Shown here: piece after piece, positions 59,367-64,000 of the stretch
Position numbering within the stretch: the first letter of the stretch is position 1
Layout of the letters: the number at the start of each line of letters is the position of its first letter
Assembly: GCA_001604005.1 (NCBI GenBank)
Contig: LVAM01000019.1
Span: 274,754 to 338,753, forward strand
Source of the DNA: Clostridiales bacterium Firm_07
GTDB lineage: Bacteria; Bacillota; Clostridia; Oscillospirales; CAG-272
Direction of reading: 5' to 3'
DNA: 64,000 bases
Position numbers and translations under genes: made by a program
Notes under the pieces: model-generated
Databases searched by the model: none
What the model was told of the DNA's origin: nothing
Seen by the model: only the letters and a program-made list of their open reading frames with translations

Positions 59367-59993
59367 TTATTTCGTACCGAAAATGCGGTCGCCGGCGTCG
59401 CCAAGACCGGGGAGAATGTAGCAATGCTCGTTAAGACCTTCGTCAAGGTGCGCGCAATACACATCCACGTCGGGATGCGCTTCGGTCAGGACTTTAAGTC
59501 CTTCGGGAGCGGCGATCATACACATAAACTTGATATTCTTGCCGCCGCGCTCTTTGATGAAGTTGATGGCCGCCACCGCGGAACCGCCCGTGGCAAGCAT
59601 CGGGTCGGTCACGATGATGCAGCGCTCATCGATGTTTTTGGGCAGTTTGCAATAGTAGGCGTGGGGCTTCATCGTCACTTCGTCGCGATAAAGACCGATG
59701 TGGCCGACCTTTGCGGTGGGCACGAGTTCAAGCACACCCTCCACCATACCAAGTCCCGCGCGTAAGATCGGCACCACGGCGATCTCCTGCCCCGCAAGCA
59801 TTTTGGTCTTGCAAGTCGTAAGGGGCGTGGTCACTTCCACGTCTTTTAAGGGCATATCGCGAAGCGACTCGTAGCACATGAACATCGTCACTTCTTTGAC
59901 GAGTTCGCGAAACTCCTTGCAGGAAGTTTCCACCGAGCGCATAATGGAGATCTTATGTTGAATCAACGGATGGTCGAAAACTGTAACTTTCAT
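59367..59993 (-). CDS. upp: Uracil phosphoribosyltransferase
   Basis: 208 aa. Converts uracil and PRPP to UMP. Opens [17 protein letters not shown], keeps [13 protein letters not shown], the PRPP loop [17 protein letters not shown] near residue 128, and ends [14 protein letters not shown]. Its ATG overlaps the uraA stop as ATGA; transporter and salvage enzyme are thus coupled. Confidence 0.96.
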   Translation of the reverse strand: MKVTVFDHPLIQHKISIMRSVETSCKEFRELVKEVTMFMCYESLRDMPLKDVEVTTPLTTCKTKMLAGQEIAVVPILRAGLGMVEGVLELVPTAKVGHIGLYRDEVTMKPHAYYCKLPKNIDERCIIVTDPMLATGGSAVAAINFIKERGGKNIKFMCMIAAPEGLKVLTEAHPDVDVYCAHLDEGLNEHCYILPGLGDAGDRIFGTK

Positions 59994-61375
59994 AGGTTTC
60001 CTCTTTGATGATTATTTTTCGTCGGTTTTTTGCATCTGACGATCAGGTTCACAAGGATACCGAGGATCAGCGCCACCGCGATCGCGGTAAGGGTAACTTT
60101 GCCGAAAGTCAGCGACATACCGCCGATACCGGTGATGAGGATGGTGGCGACCACAAACAGGTTGCGGTTGTCTTCAAGGTCGGTCTTTTGGATCATTTTC
60201 AGACCCGACACGGCGATGAAGCCGTAGAGCGCGATGCACACGCCGCCCATCACGCAAGCGGGGATGGTGGCAAGGAAGGTGACGAAGGGTGCCACGAAAG
60301 CGGCAACGATCGCAAGGATCGAGGTGCAAAGGATGGTAACGACCGAGGCGTTGCCCGAGATCGCCACACAACCGATCGACTCACCGTAGGTGGTGTTGGG
60401 GCAACCGCCGAAGAACGCGCCCGCCATCGAGCCGACGCCGTCGCCAAGGAGAGTGCGGGAGAGGCCGGGATCTGCGGTAAGGTCTTTTTCAATGATGTAA
60501 GAAATGTTCTTGTGGTCAGCCAAGTGCTCGGCAAAGACCACGAAAGCGACGGGCACGTAAGCCACGGCGATCGTGCCGACGTAAGCGGGGGTCAGATCCT
60601 TGAAGCCCTTGAAGGCTTTGAGGAAGGTGAAATCGGGGACCCATTGCATCGATTTGAAGCCGCTCCAGTCGATCAACTGCATCGCGGTGTTCTCGGCACC
60701 TTTGCCGATGAGGGTAAAGATGGTGGCAAGCACGTAGCCGGCAAGGATACCCATAATGAAGGGGATGGTTTTGATTGTCTTTTTCGCGTAAACCGAGCAA
60801 ACGATCACGGTACCGAGCGTAACGAGCGCGCAGATAAGGGAGAGCGCGCCGGTAAGGGTCATCACGTTGCCGGCTTTGATACCGGTGAGGGCGTCGCCCA
60901 CGGCGTTGCCCGCAAGCGAGAGGCCGATGATGGCAACGGTGGGACCGATGACCACGGCGGGCATCAGTTTATTGATCCAGTTGACACCGGCAAACTTGAC
61001 GGCAAGGGCGATGATCACATATACGAGGCCCGCGAAAGCCGCGCCCATCAGGAGTCCGAGATAGCCGACATACATAGAAGCGGCACCGCCGAACGCGGCG
61101 AACATAGAGCCGAGGAACGCAAACGAAGAACCAAGGAACACGGGGCTGCGGAACCGGGTAAAGAGCAGGTAGACCAAAGTGCCCACGCCCGCGCCGAAGA
61201 GGGCGGCGGATTGGGACATAGCCGCTTCACCGACAAGTTTGCAGGTGTTGTTGACAACCGTCGGCACGGCGATGGTGGCGGCCAAAATGGCCAGCATCTG
61301 TTGAAGGGCAAACAAAACCAGTTTGCCGTAGCCGATATCGCGCGGCTTCGCGTCCACGTTGTAAGCGAGTTTCAT
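59990..61375 (-). CDS. uraA: Uracil permease (NCS2 family)
   Basis: 461 aa with about 12-14 membrane segments. NCS2 features: [20 protein letters not shown], the substrate-site helix [18 protein letters not shown] (Glu in FAEH), and [19 protein letters not shown]. It imports uracil for upp. The start at ATG 61375 follows AAAAAGGAG. A 240-nt leader with an intrinsic terminator precedes it, so expression is probably attenuated. Confidence 0.93.
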   Translation of the reverse strand: MKLAYNVDAKPRDIGYGKLVLFALQQMLAILAATIAVPTVVNNTCKLVGEAAMSQSAALFGAGVGTLVYLLFTRFRSPVFLGSSFAFLGSMFAAFGGAASMYVGYLGLLMGAAFAGLVYVIIALAVKFAGVNWINKLMPAVVIGPTVAIIGLSLAGNAVGDALTGIKAGNVMTLTGALSLICALVTLGTVIVCSVYAKKTIKTIPFIMGILAGYVLATIFTLIGKGAENTAMQLIDWSGFKSMQWVPDFTFLKAFKGFKDLTPAYVGTIAVAYVPVAFVVFAEHLADHKNISYIIEKDLTADPGLSRTLLGDGVGSMAGAFFGGCPNTTYGESIGCVAISGNASVVTILCTSILAIVAAFVAPFVTFLATIPACVMGGVCIALYGFIAVSGLKMIQKTDLEDNRNLFVVATILITGIGGMSLTFGKVTLTAIAVALILGILVNLIVRCKKPTKNNHQRGNL

Positions 61376-61615
61376 TTTTTTATCTCCTTTTTATTTGATA
61401 ACACTTTCATTTGCCGTGTACGGCGGCCTTTTGTTCAAAATACACGAAAAAGGCATTAAAAAAGCAGATAACTTGGAAGTTATCTGCGAAAAGCGATACG
61501 GGGGACAAAAACACCTTGCACGGGAGAGGTCGACAAGGGACGGGAAATTTCGCTTGCGTATTTTCTTTTGGCGAATACCATTTTCACGCCCTCCCTTTCC
61601 TCTTGCCGGAGCATT
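61376..61615 (-). promoter_or_regulatory. Attenuator-type leader of uraA-upp
   Basis: The transcript from the promoter at 61622-61650 crosses a purine-rich region, a weak CCTTG/CAAGG hairpin (around 61530) and then a complete intrinsic terminator about 85 nt before the uraA ATG. A PyrR-controlled attenuator is the usual mechanism for these genes, but a clear PyrR loop was not identified on this strand. Confidence 0.6.
61458..61487 (-). terminator. Intrinsic terminator inside the uraA leader
   Basis: GCAGATAACTT / AAGTTATCTGC with a two-base loop followed by TTTTTT on the minus strand, upstream of uraA. Confidence 0.88.
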
Positions 61616-61621
61616 TTTTGT

Positions 61622-61650
61622 ATTATACCACAATCGCCTTTTTTCGTCAA
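61622..61650 (-). promoter_or_regulatory. Promoter of uraA-upp
   Basis: Minus strand TTGACG, 17-bp spacer ending TGG, TATAAT. Confidence 0.8.
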
Positions 61651-61790
61651 TACTTTTCAAGCAAAAAAACCAAAAAATTTTTCGTCGGAAACGGCGGTGG
61701 AAAACTCTACCTTAATTTATTATACCACGCAGAAAACGCCTCTTTTTTCGCGTCTTCTCGTCGCCGCACGGTCTTCACGACGAAAAGTGC

Positions 61791-61819
61791 TTGACAAGCC
61801 GCACCGAATATGCTACAAT
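61791..61819 (+). promoter_or_regulatory. Promoter of mntP
   Basis: TTGACA, 17-bp spacer ending TGC, TACAAT; the leader to the GTG start is under 30 nt, leaving no room for a Mn2+ riboswitch. Confidence 0.8.
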
Positions 61820-61852
61820 GGTGCGACATTCCTTTTGAAGGGAGGCGCGCCC

Positions 61853-62437
61853 GTGACTTGGCTACAACTCATCCTCAATTCAGCCCTACTTGGCGTAGGA
61901 CTTGCGATGGACGCCTTTTCGGTCTCGCTTGCCAACGGTCTTTCGGAGCCTTTCGGCACCAAAAAGCGGGCGCTCTCTATCGCGGGGATATTCGCCCTTT
62001 TCCAAACCGCTATGCCGCTTCTTGGTTGGGCTGTGGTACATACGATGGCGGAACTCTTCGTCAAATTTCAAAAAGCGATCCCATATATCGCGTTGGTGTT
62101 GCTCCTATATATCGGCGGTAAAATGCTCTGGGAGGCGTTTCGAAAAAAAGACGAAGAAGCGCAAACCATCGCGCACATCGCGTTTGGCACTCTGCTTTTG
62201 CAAGGCGTCGCCACTTCCATCGACGCGCTCTCGGTCGGCTTTACCATCGCCGAATACGATTTCCCGCGCGCGCTTGTTGCCGCACTCATTATCGGCGCGC
62301 TGACGCTCGGCATCTGCTTTGCGGGCGTTCTGCTCGGCAAAAAGTTCGGCACCAAGTTCTCGGGCAAAGCCGCCGCGCTCGGCGGCTTGGTTCTCATCGC
62401 CGTTGGAATTGAAATCTTCCTCACAGGTATATTTTGA
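61853..62437 (+). CDS. mntP: Manganese efflux pump MntP
   Basis: 194 aa from GTG 61853 (GGGAGGCG site). Six membrane spans in two inverted repeats; each repeat has the family's Asp motif, GLAMDAFSVSLANGL near residue 16 and SIDALSVGFTI near 123. It exports Mn2+. The ORF track begins far upstream, inside the promoter region. Single gene. Confidence 0.92.
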   Translation: MTWLQLILNSALLGVGLAMDAFSVSLANGLSEPFGTKKRALSIAGIFALFQTAMPLLGWAVVHTMAELFVKFQKAIPYIALVLLLYIGGKMLWEAFRKKDEEAQTIAHIAFGTLLLQGVATSIDALSVGFTIAEYDFPRALVAALIIGALTLGICFAGVLLGKKFGTKFSGKAAALGGLVLIAVGIEIFLTGIF

Positions 62438-62470
62438 AAAAAGACCGATGCTGTGCATCGGTCTTTTTTT
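62437..62470. terminator. Bidirectional terminator after mntP
   Basis: AAAAAAGACCGATGC / GCATCGGTCTTTTTTT hairpin with a three-base loop. Confidence 0.92.
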
Positions 62471-62473
62471 CGA

Positions 62474-62692
62474 TCATCGGTTATCGTTGACGATCACCAC
62501 GCTGTCGATGGTATCCACACGTTCAAGCCTCGACACGCGGTTTCCCGCTTCGTCCACGTAAGCGATCTTGATCCATTCGTCGTCCATCGCCAGCACGTGG
62601 CAGGTGACGTCGGCATGCCCCGTGAGATACTCTTCGTCCTCATTTTTGATGATGCAGCGCTGTCCGATCAGTTCCGATAATATGGCTGACAT
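62474..62692 (-). CDS. Small conserved beta-barrel-like protein
   Basis: 72 aa ending in alternating hydrophobic strands (VLAMDDEWIKIAYVDEAGN; ERVDTIDSVVIVND), resembling the small SH3/Sm-like proteins found in Clostridia near sporulation or cell-wall genes. No ribosome site is obvious before the ATG. Function unknown. Transcribed in the same direction as yabP-yabQ-divIC, 78 bases after divIC. Confidence 0.55.
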   Translation of the reverse strand: MSAILSELIGQRCIIKNEDEEYLTGHADVTCHVLAMDDEWIKIAYVDEAGNRVSRLERVDTIDSVVIVNDNR

Positions 62693-62770
62693 TTGTTTTC
62701 CCCCTTCCGTGCGTTTCCGCTGTTTCCATTTTTTACACTTCGGGGGCGTTTTATACGCGGCTGTGAAAAT

Positions 62771-63052
62771 TTACGGCGTTGTGACCACTTCCGCGCCGGG
62801 GTCCGCCGTTCCCGTGTGATCTTTTACGTAGTCTTCGTCCACGTCGCGGGCGATCTCGTGCTCCGTGGCGGCGATCTCCTCCGCCAGTTCACGCTCGCGC
62901 GCTTCTCGTTTCGCGATCTCGCGGCGCTCTTTGTTCCACGCCATCAAACGTATGGAGGCGATCACGAGTGCCGCCGCGAAAATGGCGATGATGAGCACGC
63001 AAATGACGCGCTGTAATTTTTTGTGCGCGTCCTGCGCCGTGTTTGTCTTCAT
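62771..63052 (-). CDS. FtsB/DivIC-like septum formation protein
   Basis: 93 aa behind GGAGG. One membrane helix (VICVLIIAIFAAALVIASI, residues 16-34) followed by a charged coiled coil and an end DEDYVKDHTGTADPGAEVV that recalls the EYVE...LG...PGE end of DivIC. This position, after yabQ, is that of divIC in Bacillus. It should localise to the division septum with FtsL/DivIB (family knowledge). Its ATG lies within the extended yabQ frame. Confidence 0.75.
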   Translation of the reverse strand: MKTNTAQDAHKKLQRVICVLIIAIFAAALVIASIRLMAWNKERREIAKREARERELAEEIAATEHEIARDVDEDYVKDHTGTADPGAEVVTTP

Positions 63053-63689
63053 TTGTGACTTCCTCCGTTTTTAAGTGACGCGACTTTTCCGAAAAACCGT
63101 TTTCGGCAAAGATCAACTGTGCACGGCAGAGTGCCGCGCTCTTTTTATGTGCCGCGAGGAGCGCCGCGCGGCGCAAAAGCACTCTCACGGGCAAAAAGAT
63201 CCTCTTTTTCACCGTCCGGACGAGAATGCGGAGCGGAAAAGCAAAAAGCGCCGCCAGATACATTCGACACGCGGACAGATAAAACGCGAGATACGCCGCC
63301 GCCCGATCCAGCCTTTTTCCGCCGATCGCCAAAACAAACGCAAAACCCGCCGCGGCGGCAAGCGGCGCTTCAAAGCGAAATTCGCCGTTATTTGCGCGAT
63401 AGTTCCAAAGAATAAACAAAACGGCGGCGAAAACGCAGAACAGAAAATCACCCGTGCCGATGAAAACGGCGCGATAAACCCGACGGGAGGTTCTGTTTTT
63501 CGGAAACCGAACCGGACGGTGAAGGAGCGGCAACGGGCGCGCGTAAACGCCGCGCATCTCCTCTTTTTGCGGATACGCGCCGAAAATCACGCAAAAAACG
63601 CGCAAAAGAAGCCAAAACGCGCCAAGGATCGCCCCGAGCAAAAATGACCCCGCAAAGAAAACGAACTGCAAGAACGGGGAGATTTCCAT
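62889..63689 (-). CDS. yabQ: YabQ-like spore cortex protein (possible 3' frameshift)
   Basis: 266 aa as read, starting at ATG 63689, whose A is the last base of the yabP stop. The N-terminal part SPFLQFVFFAGSFLLGAILGAFW and TGDFLFCVFAAVLFILWNY are the YabQ membrane segments needed for spore cortex formation. The last 55 codons overlap divIC in another frame and look like antisense-free nonsense. One extra A in the A5 run before GGAGGAAG would end the protein at a TGA overlapping the divIC ATG. Confidence 0.75.
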   Translation of the reverse strand: MEISPFLQFVFFAGSFLLGAILGAFWLLLRVFCVIFGAYPQKEEMRGVYARPLPLLHRPVRFPKNRTSRRVYRAVFIGTGDFLFCVFAAVLFILWNYRANNGEFRFEAPLAAAAGFAFVLAIGGKRLDRAAAYLAFYLSACRMYLAALFAFPLRILVRTVKKRIFLPVRVLLRRAALLAAHKKSAALCRAQLIFAENGFSEKSRHLKTEEVTNEDKHGAGRAQKITARHLRAHHRHFRGGTRDRLHTFDGVEQRAPRDRETRSARA

Positions 63690-63970
63690 CAACCAAACAG
63701 CCTCGACCAAAATCCGCGCCGCGTGTCTTTCCCTTCACCGTAAAACACGCTGTCGATCTGTCCCGTCACTTCCACCGTGCCGCGCGCGATATCCAGCGTG
63801 CCGATGTGCAGTCCTTCTCCCGTAACGGTCAGTTCTCCGCAATCGGTAAGCAGGATTACGCTTTCCTCGTCAAAGCTCTCCACTTCCCGCACGCCGCCGA
63901 TCACGGCGTGTGCGCGCGCCGTTGCGGTGAGCGTGTGTTTTTTGGCGCTTTCGGTGCTTGCTTTTTCCAT
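63689..63970 (-). CDS. yabP: Sporulation protein YabP
   Basis: 93 aa behind GGAGG. YabP/YqfC-family strands: HAVIGGVREVESFDEESVILLTDCGELTV, then GEGLHIGTLDIARGTVEVTGQIDSVFYGE, typical of this spore-assembly protein made in the mother cell. Followed with a one-base overlap by yabQ and then divIC, the conserved Bacillota order. The 30 bases left to the window edge hold only its leader. Confidence 0.88.
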   Translation of the reverse strand: MEKASTESAKKHTLTATARAHAVIGGVREVESFDEESVILLTDCGELTVTGEGLHIGTLDIARGTVEVTGQIDSVFYGEGKDTRRGFWSRLFG

Positions 63971-64000
63971 AGTGTGCCTCCGCTTTTTTTATGAATATAT

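Noticed and set aside
60005-61459. 484-aa plus-strand ORF
   Set aside because: Antisense of uraA, mostly Asp/Gly/His/Arg runs typical of reverse-frame reading of membrane genes.
61500-61545. PyrR-loop-like CGGGAGAGGTCG on the plus strand
   Set aside because: The gene it would control (mntP) has its own promoter downstream and is not a pyrimidine gene; on the uraA strand the sequence is the complement and does not match.
1-64000. CRISPR array, insertion sequence or prophage
   Set aside because: No regularly spaced repeats, transposase, integrase or phage structural genes were seen; the S24 repressor stands alone.

Overview
The window looks like the chromosome of an uncultured or poorly known endospore-forming member of the Clostridia (Bacillota). 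The evidence is AddAB (RexAB) recombination genes, paired DegV/DAK2 fatty-acid kinase genes, a T-box leader, NrdR, and at the right edge yabP-yabQ-divIC, the sporulation/division block known from Bacillus and Clostridium. Coding DNA is moderately GC-rich, with AT-rich intergenic regions. Promoters are unusually easy to read: many are TTGACA-like with a 17-bp spacer and a TGn-extended TATAAT. Placement below class level is a guess.

Layout. 1-6.7 kb: addB (5'-truncated by the window edge) and addA. 6.7-8.4 kb: a zinc-ribbon membrane protein and tRNA-Thr(GGT). 8.6-11.3 kb: valS. 11.3-16.2 kb: a MarR regulator with a beta-lactamase-fold membrane protein that has lost its catalytic residues, a YkvI-type transporter, and rbfA-nrnA. 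16.3-18.4 kb: pgk-tpiA. 18.5-23.4 kb: a YegP-like protein, a DUF11-like repeat protein, mscL, and fakB-fakA. 23.5-28.3 kb: an S24/XRE repressor, an RluA pseudouridine synthase fused to a CYTH domain, and the paired TIGR03936/TIGR03960 radical-SAM genes. 28.3-33.5 kb: a P-type-ATPase-like pseudoenzyme, rlmB, a HAD hydrolase, nrdR and a small conserved protein. 33.9-39.4 kb: a small membrane protein, then a three-gene operon (TerB-N/TerB-C protein, BrxD-like ATPase, Lhr-like helicase) behind a consensus promoter. This operon is the best candidate for an uncharacterised system.

39.5-47.4 kb: ribF, T-box-leuA, a rearrangement scar, an AT-rich cassette, then nagB-nagA-araC. The scar joins a 246-bp near-identical copy of the 3' end of nagB to a diverged copy of the 3' half of ribF, exactly the join expected from a tandem duplication or from the merging of two haplotypes. 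The cassette encodes a glycine-zipper peptide, a multispan membrane protein, a YbjN-like protein and a divergent XRE regulator. 48.4-53.5 kb: a DeoR regulator divergent from a five-gene sugar-phosphate cluster (FGGY kinase, archaeal-type TIM, SIS isomerase, YjbQ, Fsa-type transaldolase). 53.6-58.9 kb: two tandem neutral-ceramidase-like paralogues with matching promoters, an M20 peptidase and a CapA-like protein. 59-61.4 kb: uraA-upp-rhaM behind a leader containing an intrinsic terminator. 61.8-64 kb: mntP, a small conserved protein, divIC-like, yabQ and yabP.

How they work together. The window mixes housekeeping (DNA repair, translation, glycolysis, pyrimidine salvage, sporulation) with regulated carbohydrate scavenging: GlcNAc-6-P use, an unassigned phosphorylated sugar, and probably sphingolipid or related amide cleavage. 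Two stretches have an accessory character: the TerB/BrxD/Lhr operon and the AT-rich cassette between the duplicated ribF and nagB pieces. All coordinates and motifs were read by eye; no database search was run.
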